Source: Aureococcus anophagefferens (taxonomy: Eukaryota; Sar; Pelagophyceae; Pelagomonadales; Pelagomonadaceae). From it: a DNA stretch of 43,322 nt. Within the stretch, counting starts at the first letter, position 1; every line of letters starts with the position of its first letter. Both the position numbers and the translations under genes were made by a program. Positions 18,910-27,980 of the stretch are shown here, piece after piece. Below the pieces are notes generated by a model, which searched no databases, was not told the DNA's origin, and saw nothing but the letters and a program-made list of their open reading frames with translations. Location of the stretch: NCBI RefSeq assembly GCF_000186865.1, contig NW_008705564.1, positions 2,469,429 to 2,512,750 of the forward strand, written 5' to 3'.

Positions 18910-21054
18910 ATGTCGAACTTCTTCGGGTCGCGGCAGCAGGCGTCGCCGCAGCAGGGCGCGCAGGCGCAGGCGTCGCCGCAGGCCGCGTCGCCGGCGCGGC
19001 CCTTCCTGTCGCCGCCCGGCGCCGGGAGCCCGGTGCAGGACGCGGCGTCCTTCTTCCGGCGGACCTCGCAGCGCACCGGCGCCCCGCAAACCCCGCAAAC
19101 CCCGCGTCCCCGAGCGCCCCCCGAACCGCAGGCCGTCGTCCGGCGGGTCGCCGGACCTCGCGCGCAACGTCACGTGCCGCCGCGGCAAGCCCGACGCGGC
19201 CGCGGCGTCGCGCGTCGCGGAGCTCGAGGGCGAGAACGTGGCCCTCAAGCGCGAGATCGAGGCCCTCCGCCTCGCCGTCGCGCGTTCTCCCGGGTCCTCA
19301 AACCCCGTGGTTTGCGCCCCCGATCGCGACCTCGCGCAGGCGCGCGCCGAGGAGCAGGCGATCCCGCCGCCGCGGCCGGATGTCGGGCAGCAGATGCGGC
19401 GCCTCACGAAGGAGAAGCGGCGGCGCCACATGCTCCGGGATTCCATCATGCACACGGTGGAGGAGGACGAGGGCGGCGGCGGCCTGGACGGCCAGCGGTC
19501 GACGATCCGGGTGACGAAGGAGAAGATCTCGCGCCAGGCTTCCATCGGCACCGCGCGCGTGCTCCACACGCTGCCGGCGACGCCCCGCGCCGGCGGCATG
19601 GACCTGCTCCTGCGCGTCGTCGCCGTCTTCCGCGAGCCCCTGCGGAGCGAGCACACGGAGTACCTCGGGTCGTCGCGCTTCGCGGACGACCTGCTCGAGC
19701 TGAGCGCGCGCGCGGGGCGGCGCTTCGAGACGGAGCCGCGGGTGTTGCGCCTCGAGTCGCCGGCCTACGTCTTCGGCGACACGCACGGCAACCTCGAGGA
19801 CCTCCACTTCTTCAGCGACCACATCTGGAAGCTCGGCGTGTCGCTCACCGCGGGGTCGCTCGTCTTCCTCGGCGACTACGTCGACCGGGGCCTCAGCAGC
19901 CTCGAGGTCGTCGCGTACCTCTTCGCGCTCAAGTGCCTCGAGCCGGCCAAGGTCTGGCTCCTGCGGGGCAACCACGAGACGCGCGACGTCAACGGCTGGA
20001 AGGAGCACTACGGCGACCGGAGCTTCCTCTGGCAGTGCGAGCACCGCTTCGGACCGCAGCTCGGCCCAGGGCAGGACAAGAGTGATTCAACGTCGCTTCA
20101 ACGTGAGTGTTCCGCGCGCGCGCGTTCTGGAAAAAGCATCCACGCTTCGAGACCGTTCCGAGAGATGATCGCTCGTCCAAAAATCAGCCGAAACGAGTGG
20201 AAACCGGCCGAGCTAGGAGCCTTCGAAGTTGGGAATTTCGCACTCTTGTCCTGCCCAGGCTCGGCCCGCTCGTCTGGGAGGGCGTCAACGCGGCCTTCGA
20301 CCGCCTCCCGCTCGCGGCGCTCGTCGACGACGACATCTTCTGCATCCACGGCGGCATCCCCCGGCGGCCGCCGCCGGGCCCGCGGCCCTTCTGCGCGGAC
20401 GCGGACGCGAAGACGCGGCTCGAGCTCCTCGACATGGTGCCGCGCGTCATCACGATCAACCCGCCGGACGTCGACGCGGACCCCGCGCTCCAGCAGATGG
20501 CGTCCGAGTGCCTCTGGTCCGACCCGGCCCAGGAGGACCAGGAGGACGACCTGGGGGACAGCGGCTACGGCGAGAGCCTCCGCGGCGGCGGCACGGTCTG
20601 CTTCGGCATGCGCGCGATCGAGGACTTCCTCAAGGAGACGGGCTGCTCCTTCATCATGCGCGCGCACGAGGCCCACGCCTACGGCGTGAATCTGTCGAAA
20701 GGCGCCACGGTCTTCACGATCTTCTCCACGTCCAAGGACCACCACCAGGGCCGCATGGCCATGTGCGGCTGCATCCTCGTGGACATCGAGAAGATCCAGG
20801 TCATCAACCGGTCGCCCCACTACCGGAACCACTACGTCCACAAGCGCAACTCCATGTCCCTCATCGGCCTGCCCCAGTCCGAGCTCGCGAAGCGCAAGAA
20901 CCTCGGCCTCGTCGTCGACGAGTGCGACGACTCCGACGACGAGGCCTTCGAGGAGGCCGACGAGTACGACGACGACGAGCTCCTCTACAACTACGACGAC
21001 CCCACGTCCCAGTTCCGCGAGAACCCGGTCCTCGGCGGCACCGACGGGCCCTAG
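18910..21054 (+). CDS. PPP-family serine/threonine phosphatase, introner-containing
   Basis: Three exons proposed: 18910-19070, 19132-20058 and 20259-21054 (627 residues). The metal-site motifs are in order: GDTHG, GDYVDRG and GNHE (all before the introner), then HGGIP and RAHEA after it. Before the catalytic domain lie about 75 Gln/Pro/Ser-rich residues, a short heptad-like helix ([20 protein letters not shown]) and a basic region ([16 protein letters not shown]). The tail is acidic ([20 protein letters not shown]). The second intron is introner A2 and restores [11 protein letters not shown]. The first intron (61 nt, GC donor 19071, AG 19131, phase 2) is inferred because the N-terminal frame differs from the rest; an indel is the alternative. 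These enzymes dephosphorylate Ser/Thr. The subfamily is not a plain PP1 or PP2A; EF-hand motifs are absent. Confidence 0.8.
20059..20258 (+). mobile_element. Introner copy A2 (group A, young) = intron of the phosphatase gene
   Basis: Target duplication GCTCGGCC at 20059-20066 and 20259-20266 (8/8). The element spans 20067-20258, with termini CAGGGCAGGACAAGAG and CTCTTGTCCTGCCCAG: inverted repeats of about 14 bp. The interior carries the group core CGTCCAAAAATCAGCC. Donor GC is the first dinucleotide of the left target copy; acceptor AG is the last two bases of the element. Sense orientation, phase 2. Lower GC than the exons. Confidence 0.95.
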
Positions 21055-21161
21055 GGCCCCCGGCCGCCGCGCCGCGCCCGCTAACTTCGGTCGACCCTTA
21101 CGCGCGAGGCTCCGGCCGCGAGGGCCGCGGCGCGCGGCGTCGCCGATCGCCGGGGGACGGC

Positions 21162-21485
21162 GCTCACTCGGACTCGGACGACTCGGCCTCGGAGACGACG
21201 ATTTTGGGCTGGAGCGCGTCCTTGGCGGCCGCGACGCGTTCGAACGTCGACTTCGCGAGCGCTTTTGGTGCTCACTCGGACTCGGACGACTCGGCCTCGG
21301 AGACGACGATTTTGGGCTGGAGCGCGTCCTTGGCGGCCGCGACGCGTTCGAACGTCGACTTCGCGAGCGCTTTTGGTGCTCACTCGGACTCGGACGACTC
21401 GGCCTCGGAGACGACGATTTTGGGCTGGAGCGCGTCCTTGGCGGCCGCGACGCGTTCGAACGTCGACTTCGCGAGCGCTTTCAGC
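21162..21485 (-). repeat. 108-bp tandem repeat, three copies, covering a gene's 3' end
   Basis: Units start at 21162, 21270 and 21378 and are nearly identical (108 bp = 36 codons). On the minus strand each unit encodes KALAKSTFERVAAAKDAL, a continuation ending SEAESSESE, and a TGA stop. Only the unit at 21378-21485 joins the upstream coding sequence; the other two lie beyond the stop. Confidence 0.95.
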
Positions 21486-21736
21486 GGCGCGCCGATGTCG
21501 ACGACGCCGCCGCAGAATTTGAAGAGGGTGCGCACGCCGCCGCCGCCGCCTTCGCGGGCGACCGCCTCGTCGCCGTCCGCCGGCGCGGAATCGGCTTTCG
21601 TGCGCTCGAGGGCGCGGGTGATGGGCGCCATGAATTTGTCGCTCAGGCCCGCCCAGGTCGACGGCGTTGTCGGGGCACGAGTCGAGGGGAAAAACGAGAC
21701 AGGGAAGGCGTCTTCGGTGTCGTCGAAGATGTACAT
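21380..21736 (-). CDS. Small protein of unknown function with triplicated 3' end
   Basis: 118 residues from ATG 21736 (MYIFDDTEDAFPVSFFPST start) to TGA at 21380-21382. No membrane segment or recognised domain. There is a Gly run in the middle (EGGGGGVRTLFKF), an amphipathic helix-like KSTFERVAAAKDAL, and an acidic Ser/Glu tail. The last 35 codons and the stop are part of a 108-bp unit repeated twice more downstream. The unit length is a multiple of three, so readthrough or a lost stop would add 36-residue repeats. In-frame ATGs further upstream give only low-complexity sequence. Confidence 0.55.
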   Translation of the reverse strand: MYIFDDTEDAFPVSFFPSTRAPTTPSTWAGLSDKFMAPITRALERTKADSAPADGDEAVAREGGGGGVRTLFKFCGGVVDIGAPLKALAKSTFERVAAAKDALQPKIVVSEAESSESE

Positions 21737-22112
21737 GATGGTTGCAGAGAGGGGGTGGCCTGGGTGTCTCTGGGTTGATCGAGGCGTCGCGGCGCGCGGA
21801 CGATGGCGATGGCGGATCAAGATCTTGTGGCTGTCGAGGAGTGAGCGAGCGCACAAACTGTTGGGCTGGTCATCGGGCCGAAGCGTTCGCGCATTGCACC
21901 CGCGACCCGCCGCCTGCGCACGCCCCGACGGTTAGCTACGAACCGCCGAGAAGTGTCGCATCGTCGCGTCGTCCGCCGCGTCGATCTCCGGGCGAGCGCG
22001 GCGACGCCCCGCGGCGCTCCGGGAGGGAAGCTCAGGAACAGTCGGCCCCGCTCCGACCGGCACTCGTCGAACGCCGCGCACGACGTTCAACCAACCCGTC
22101 CGCGAGGCCACG
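21737..22112. other. Divergent intergenic region
   Basis: About 375 bp between divergent starts. The left third is less GC-rich, with G-rich and CTCTGGG-type patches; the rest is ordinary high-GC sequence. I see no gene, RNA or repeat beyond probable promoters. Confidence 0.4.
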
Positions 22113-23979
22113 ATGCTCCTCACCCCGACAAAACAGTCCAAGGCCTTCGCGTCGCCGTCCGCGCTCGAGGCGTCGACGCTCGAGGCGATCCTCACGTGCC
22201 CGCAGGGCCANNNNNNNNNNNNNNNNNNNNNNNNNNNNNNNNNNNNNNNNNNNNNNNNNNNNNNNNNNNNNNNNNNNNNNNNNNNNNNNNNNNNNNNNNN
22301 NNNNNNNNNNNNNNNNNNNNNNNNNNNNNNNNNNNNNNNNNNNNNNNNNNNNNNNNNNNNNNNNNNNNNNNNNNNNNNNNNNNNNNNNNNNNNNNNNNNN
22401 NNNNNNNNNNNNNNNNNNNNNNNNNNNNNNNNNNNNNNNNNNNNNNNNNNNNNNNNNNNNNNNNNNNNNNNNNNNNNNNNNNNNNNNNNNNNNNNNNNNN
22501 NNNNNNNNNNNNNNNNNNNNNNNNNNNNNNNNNNNNNNNNNCGCGTCCGTCGCGGCGCTCGCGGCCGCGGCGCTCCGCCTCGACGGCGTGCTCGCCGCCG
22601 CCGCGGCGCCGGCCGCGCCGGACTCCGGCGGGGCGGAGCGGTCGCTCGCGGCGGCGCTCGCGGCGAACCGCGACGTCGCGGCCCGGGAGCGCGCGCTCGC
22701 GGACCGCGGCGCCCAGCGGGACGCGGCCGTCCGCGACGCGGCCGCGGCCGCGCTCGCGCGCGAGCTCGACGCGACGCGCGAGAGGCTCTTCGACGAGGGC
22801 GCGCGGCGCGGCGCCCTCGAGGAGGAGCTCGAGGACGTCGTCGGCCAGCTCGTCGAGGCCAAGGTCGCGACGGCGGAGCTCGCGACGCGGAGCGCGGTCA
22901 AGGTGAAGTCGCGGTCGCCCGAGGCCGCGGCGGCCGCGGCCGCGGCCGCGAAGGCCTTCCTCGGCCAGCTCGACGCGACGGCGGCCGCCGACGCCGCGGC
23001 GGCGCGCGAGCGCGCGGCCGCGGCGGAGGCGGGCGAAGACAACGCGAAGCTCCGGGCCGACCTCGACGCGGAGCGCGTGAAGCGCCTCGACGCCGTCGAG
23101 GCGCTGCTCTCCGAGGAGAAGAAGCATCGTGCGGCCCTCGACCGCGTCGCGGCGCTCCGGAGATCGCGCCGCGGCGGCGACGACGGCGCGTCCGTCGCCG
23201 ACTCGCGGCTCTCGTCGGAGCTGCGCCGGTCGGGAGCGCAGCTCGCGGAGCTCCGCCGCGTCGACGGCCGCCTGCGCCGCGAGGCGGACCTGCGGCCCTT
23301 CCTCCGCTACGAGGACACGCCGGGCACGTCCTACGAGGAGTGGCGCTCCGTCCGGTCGGAGCCGCGGGTCGAGACGCGCTACTTCTACTCGTCGCCGTCC
23401 GCCCCCCGCGCGCCCGCGGCCCGCGACGCGGCGCCGCGGCCCCGCGAGGCGCCGCCTCGCGCGCCGCGGGGCGCGCCGGCGACGGGCGGCCGCCCGCGGC
23501 CGGCGCCCGCGGCGGCGCCCGCGACGGCGAAGCCGCGCGGCGGCGTGCGCTTCAACCTCGCGTCCCTGCTCGCGCGCGCGCTCACGCCGGGCCGGAGCCG
23601 CCGCCGCGAGGGCGCCGCGCTGACGTCGCGCCGCGGCGGCCGCCCGGGCTCCGCGCGCCGCGCCGCGGCCCGGCCGCCGGAGCCCGACGAGTGGCCCGCG
23701 CCCCTCGACGAGCCGCCCCCCGCCGAGCCGCGGCGCCGGCCGCCCCTCGACGAGCCGCCGCCGCGCGCGGTCCGCGACGCCGCGCCGCCGCCGTCGCCGC
23801 GCACCGTCACGCGCCGCCGCGGCGAGAACTTGCGGCGCGCGCGCGCGCTCCAACGGCGCCGCGCGGACGCCGAGCCCGACGCGCGCGGCGAGCGCGCGCC
23901 GCGCGACGAGCGCCCCGCGACGCCCGCGCCGCCCGCGGCATCCCCGCCGGCCGCGAGGCCGCTCAGCGACTGGTCGTGA
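22113..23979 (+). CDS. Coiled-coil protein with disordered tail, interrupted by an assembly gap
   Basis: Starts at ATG 22113 (MLLTPTKQSKAFASPSALE), runs 32 residues into the gap, and resumes after it in a frame ending at TGA 23979. The post-gap part (about 478 residues) opens with about 240 residues of Ala/Glu/Arg/Leu heptad-like coiled coil (LEEELEDVVGQLVEAKVAT; LDAERVKRLDAVEALLSEE). A short ordered-looking patch follows (RPFLRYEDTPGTSYEEWRS), then about 200 Pro/Arg/Ala-rich residues. The frame differs across the gap, which is uninformative since the gap length is unknown. No enzymatic domain; a structural or cytoskeletal role is a guess. Confidence 0.6.
22211..22541. other. Assembly gap (331 N)
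   Basis: A run of N inside the coiled-coil gene. The flanks are Ala-rich, highly GC-rich repeats, a likely cause of assembly failure. Confidence 1.
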
Positions 23980-24045
23980 CCGCGCCCGCCCCGGGCGAAT
24001 TAACGGGCCTCTCGAATTCGACCCCCGGCGGGCGCATTGCTGGGC

Positions 24046-24711
24046 ATGTTGAAGTTCCCAATGCCATTCCAAACGGGTCGGGGCAGCCCTGGGAATGCTA
24101 ATGCCACGGCGTCTGTGTGGAAATGAAATCTTCAACCCGACTTCAATGTGCGCGTAATCGAACGATTCGGACCAGACTCTTTCGCTGTGCTTCGAGAACT
24201 CGACGAGAGCAATCGATCCGTCCAAAAATCAGCCGAATTGACTTCGATTTGATTGAGATAGAGAGTTCCGATGTTTGGTGGGGACCCCCCAAACCAGTGG
24301 TTGATTTCCACACAGGTCGCCGTCAACTTCGCGGGCGTCTTCCTGCTCCTCTTCGCGCTCTACTGCCTCTTCGCCGCCTGCAAGGCCGCGGTCAACGTCT
24401 GCGCGCGCCGGGCCTACGAGGAGGACGAGCACGACCGGAGCACGTGGTACGAGCGCGAGCGCGAGTCCGTCGACGAGGAGTTCGGAACCGTCGAGCTCTC
24501 GCTCCGCGCCGCCGCGCGCGCGCGGGGCGCCGTCGAGCTCCAGACGAAGCGCAAGGTCGCCGACGCCGCCGACGAGGCGCCGGCGGACGCGTTCTCCGTC
24601 GCGAACCCCATGGAGCGGACGCCGCGGACGCCGCGGACGGCGATGGCCGAGGCCGCGGACGCGTTCTCCGTGGTGAATCCCATGGCGCGGCGCTCGACGA
24701 CGTCCGTGTAA
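24046..24711 (+). CDS. Small single-pass membrane protein with repeated ADAFSVxNPM motif
   Basis: Exon 2 (24316-24711) is secure: it opens VAVNFAGVFLLLFALYCLF, a membrane helix, followed by a Cys/Arg anchor, a charged region (EEDEHDRSTWYERERE) and a tail holding ADAFSVANPM and ADAFSVVNPM. The proposed exon 1 is 24046-24108 (MLKFPMPFQTGRGSPGNAN), which joins in phase 0 if the donor is the GC at 24109, giving 152 residues. Exon 1 is uncertain: a 5' UTR position for the intron, or a start inside the element (ATG 24271), are alternatives. The family is not recognised. Confidence 0.5.
24109..24315 (+). mobile_element. Introner copy B1 (group B), eroded target duplication
   Basis: The element at 24113-24315 begins CTGTGTGGAAATGAAATC and ends GATTTCCACACAG, with the group B interior (CTTCAACCCGACTTCAATG) and the shared core CGTCCAAAAATCAGCC. 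The right target copy is GTCGCCGT. The 8 bases left of the element, CACGGCGT, match at only 5 of 8 and no longer start with a donor dinucleotide. The intron start given here (GC at 24109) is the nearest donor keeping frame with an upstream ATG. The element itself is certain; the splice donor is not. Confidence 0.8.
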
Positions 24712-24728
24712 CACGCATGTCCCCACGT

Positions 24729-26917
24729 TTAGTTCGGGGCCAGGACGGCGGCGATGGCCGCCTTGGCGCGGGGGAACGTCGCCGCGGCGTCGAGGCCGCT
24801 CCCGGCTGCGAACGCGTCGACGTCGAGCGCGAGCTGCGCGGCGATCTTGAGCGCGTCGCCGGCGACGTCGGCGTGCTTGTTGCGCTTCGCCATGGTCGCC
24901 TCGAACCTGGCCGCCTGGTCGAGGACGTCGAGGACGAGCCCCTCGTACGTCGCGGCGGCGGCGGCCGCGGCCGCGGCCGCGAGCGCGCGCGCGTCCGCGA
25001 GGTGGCCGCCCCAGTCGCCGGCGAAGGCCGCGCCCGGCGCCAGCGCGTCCGACACGTAGCGGCTCGGCGCACCGGGCGGCGGCTTGCCCGTGAGGTGGTA
25101 CGTCGCGGGCACGCCCTTGACCGCGCGGAGCCGGTCGACCGCCGCGGCCGCGAGCGTCGCCTCGAGCCGCTCCGCCGCCGCCGCCCGGAGCCGCCGGCCC
25201 GGCGCCAGGGCCGCCCGCGCGCCCGCCGCGACGGCGTCCGCCGTGGCCAGGTCCAGGTCCAGCGACGCCTCGAAGCCCGCGGCCAATCGGACGCCGACGG
25301 CGGCGTCGAACGCGTCGAGGTCGAAGGCGAGCTGGCCCAGGCGCCGCGGCGGCCAGTCCGCCGTCGCGTCCCCGAGGCGCCGCGCCGCGTCGCCGACCAC
25401 GAGGCCCACGAGCTCGAAGGCGAGCCCCGCGAACTTGTCGCCGACGGGCGCGAGCACGACGTCCGGCGCCCACGTCCGCGCGACGACGCCGAGCGCGCTC
25501 GCGACGCGGTCCGACACCTCCGGCGGCCCCCGCCGCGGCCCGTCGACGAGCACGTAGGTCGCCGCGAGCGCGTCGTCGAGGTCGCGGACGAGGTCGCCGC
25601 GGACCAATTCGAAGTACACCGGCAAATTCCACCGCTCCTCGAGCGTCGCCGTCGCCGGGTGCGCTTTGAGGCGCCTGCGCACGCGCCGCGCCAGGGCGCG
25701 GTCGCCCGAAGCGGCCAGCGCCGCGAGGTCGTCGGCGAACTTCGCGGACGCCGCGTACGTCCGGTGCGCCGTCGCCGCGTTGCCCAGGTCGAAGACGCCG
25801 TCGAGGCCGCCGAGCGCGGCGCAGACGGGCGCCCAGACGCCGTGGCACACCAAATCGACGCCGTGGAGGCTCCGGTCCGCGGCGCCGGCGCCGCGGCGCC
25901 AGTCCGCGATCGCCGCGTCCGCCGCCGTCTTTTCGGCCTCGGCGCCGTCGCCCGCGGCCGCGGCCTCGGCGGCCGCGAGGGCCGGCCCCGCGCGCTCGGC
26001 GACGAACTCGAGCGTCGCCCGGAAGATCGTCGCGAGGCCGCTGCAGGAGCCGCGCTCGACGCCGTCGAGGCGGCCCTGCGTGAACGTCGCCGCGAGGAAC
26101 GCCGCCAGGGCGCGCTCCGCGAAGATGGCCTCGAGCCGCGGGCCGAGGCCCAGGGCGCCGCCGGCGCGGAGCACGCGGCGCCGCGCGGCGCCGTCGGCCG
26201 CGCCCGCGTCGCGGACGCAGGTCGCGACGAAGGCCGCCTCGACGGCCGCGGCCGCGGCCGTTGCGGCCGCCTCGACGCGCGGCCGCGACGCGCGGAGCCG
26301 GCCGACGAGCGCGCCGTCGCGCACGAAGTCGACGGCGCCGTCGAGCTGGGCGCGCAGGGCCAGCGACGCGTGGGCGCAGCGCTCCACGGCCACGTCCGCC
26401 GCGCCGAGGTCCGCCTCGAGCTCGGACAGCAGCCGCTCGAAGCGGTCGACGGCCGCGCGCTCGAGGCGGTCGCGGCGGTCCGCGCGCCGCCGTTTCAGCT
26501 CGTCCTCGAGGCCCCGGCGCTCGTGGGCCCGCAGGCCCGCCTGCTTCGACACCTCGCCGTGGAGGGCCAGCAGCGCGGACCGCGACTCCGCGCACTCCTG
26601 CGCGGCGGTTTCGGCGTCGCGGCGCGCGCGCGCGGCGGTCTCGGGGGCGGGGCGTGCCGCACCTCGGCGGACGTGTCGAGGGACTGGGCGAGGGAGAAGA
26701 AGTCGCGGTAGTTCTCGGCGATGAGGTCGAAGAGCCGCGCGTCCTCCGTCTTTTGGGCCGTCTTCAAGGCCGCCTGCATGGCCTCCATGTTCAGCGACGG
26801 TTTCGCCTCGTGGAGCCGCGACAGGAGCGCCGACCCGCCGAGGCCGTCGTCGAGGGCCGCGGCGACGTGGGCCTGGACCTCGGCGTCGTCGTCATTCGGC
26901 TGCGGCGACGCGGCCAT
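24729..26917 (-). CDS. COG2: Conserved oligomeric Golgi complex subunit 2
   Basis: Two exons, 26663-26917 and 24729-26597, encode 707 residues, close to the usual COG2 length. A tiny 65-nt GT-AG intron (26598-26662) joins SLDTSAE to ECAESRSALL. The N-terminal 90 residues resemble the COG2 N-domain (helical, ending NYRDFFSLAQSLD). A coiled-coil stretch follows (LEDELKRRRADRRDRLERA). The C-terminal half contains LEERWNLPVYFELVRGDLV, the most recognisable COG2 signature. COG is a hetero-octameric tether for retrograde vesicles at the Golgi; COG2 belongs to lobe A. Start at ATG 26917; an in-frame upstream ATG would add a weak extension. Confidence 0.85.
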
Positions 26918-27029
26918 CTCGCGCGGTGAGGAGGTGACGGCGGAGTTGCCGGCTCGATCTATAGATTGCTGCAGCATCAGCTCTGAGATTTGCCCAAGCA
27001 TAATCTCCAAGCATATGGGGACACCGATT

Positions 27030-27086
27030 GCTAGCTGCGCTTCGTAAGCGCAGCAACTCGGCCAACATTGCGCTAGCTGCGCTTCG
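27030..27086. repeat. 15-bp direct repeat plus 9-bp hairpin in a divergent promoter region
   Basis: GCTAGCTGCGCTTCG occurs at 27030-27044 and 27072-27086. The first copy is part of a hairpin GCTGCGCTT-cgt-AAGCGCAGC (27034-27054). It lies in the 170-bp AT-richer gap between COG2 (minus) and the next plus-strand gene, ending 2 bp before that gene's ATG. It may be a regulatory palindrome; function unknown. Confidence 0.7.
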
Positions 27087-27088
27087 CA

Positions 27089-27958
27089 ATGAACAAGGCA
27101 ATCATGCCCAGCAGCGCGAAACGTGACATGACCGTGCGCCTGGTGCTCACGCTCGCACTGCTGCCGCGCGCGAGACCGCTATCAACGCGACGCCTCGCGC
27201 CGCGCATGGGCCCGTTGCCCTGGGGCAAGCGGCCCTGCCAGGACCTGCTCGCGGAGATCCGGCGCGCGGAGCCCCGGCCGCTCGGCGCGGGTTTGGTCGA
27301 GGTGCACCCGCTGCGCCACCTCGTCTGGGCGCCGCCCGAGGCGCGCGCCGCCGACGGGGGCGCCGCGCCGCCGCGGCCGCAGGACTTCGACGCCGCGAAC
27401 TCGGCCTGCGCGATGCACGCGTGCGTCGGCGTCGACTGGCGCCGGGCCTTCGACGTCGCCGTCGCGCTCGAGGACGGCGCGGCGCGCCCCGCGGACGCGG
27501 CGGCGTACGCGAGCGGCGGGGACTGGGTCGTCGCCGACGCGCGGTCGCTCGAGGTCGTCGTCGCGCACGCGTGCCTCGACCGGCGGCTCGCCGTGCGGCG
27601 CGTCGCGCGCGGCCCGGGCGTGCGGCTCGACGCCGCGCGCGCGGCGCCCATGCTCCGGCGCGCGGGGCTGGCGCCCCCGCCGAGCGCCCCCGCCGGCGCC
27701 TTCCCGGGGCCGCGCGTCGCGGCGGCGGCGCTCGCGAGCACGCGGGACCTGGAGGCGCCGGTCTGGCCCAAGGCGTTCCACTTCGCCAAGGCCTTCGCGG
27801 GCCTCGACGCGGCCGCGCGAGACGCGCGCTTCGGGGCCGTGCCCCTGCGGCGCCTCGAGAGCGGCGTCTGGGCGACGGGCTCCCGCCATCGGCCCATGGG
27901 CGCGCTCCTCGCCGGGGCGGACCTGCTCTGCCGCCCCGTCGCGCGGGACGCGGCGTAA
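27089..27958 (+). CDS. Unknown protein with probable organelle-targeting N-terminus
   Basis: 289 residues from ATG 27089, or 276 from the in-frame ATG 27128. From the second start the N-terminus is MTVRLVLTLALLPRARPLS then basic and Ser/Thr-bearing: a hydrophobic signal followed by a transit-like stretch, as expected for plastid import in an alga with a secondary plastid (inference). The mature part is compact and Ala/Arg/Asp-rich, with Cys and Trp at scattered points (ANSACAMHACVGVDWRRAF; WPKAFHFAKAFAGLDAAAR). No motif I recognise. It ends 22 bp from the stop codon of the convergent channel gene. Confidence 0.55.
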   Translation: MNKAIMPSSAKRDMTVRLVLTLALLPRARPLSTRRLAPRMGPLPWGKRPCQDLLAEIRRAEPRPLGAGLVEVHPLRHLVWAPPEARAADGGAAPPRPQDFDAANSACAMHACVGVDWRRAFDVAVALEDGAARPADAAAYASGGDWVVADARSLEVVVAHACLDRRLAVRRVARGPGVRLDAARAAPMLRRAGLAPPPSAPAGAFPGPRVAAAALASTRDLEAPVWPKAFHFAKAFAGLDAAARDARFGAVPLRRLESGVWATGSRHRPMGALLAGADLLCRPVARDAA

Positions 27959-27980
27959 CTCGAAGTTCGTCGCAGACCCC

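Noticed and set aside
20229..21935. Plus-strand frame with three 36-residue repeats (SDSDDSASETTILGW)
   Set aside because: It is the antisense of the tandemly repeated 3' end of the minus-strand gene. The minus reading has a start, a globular part and a stop.
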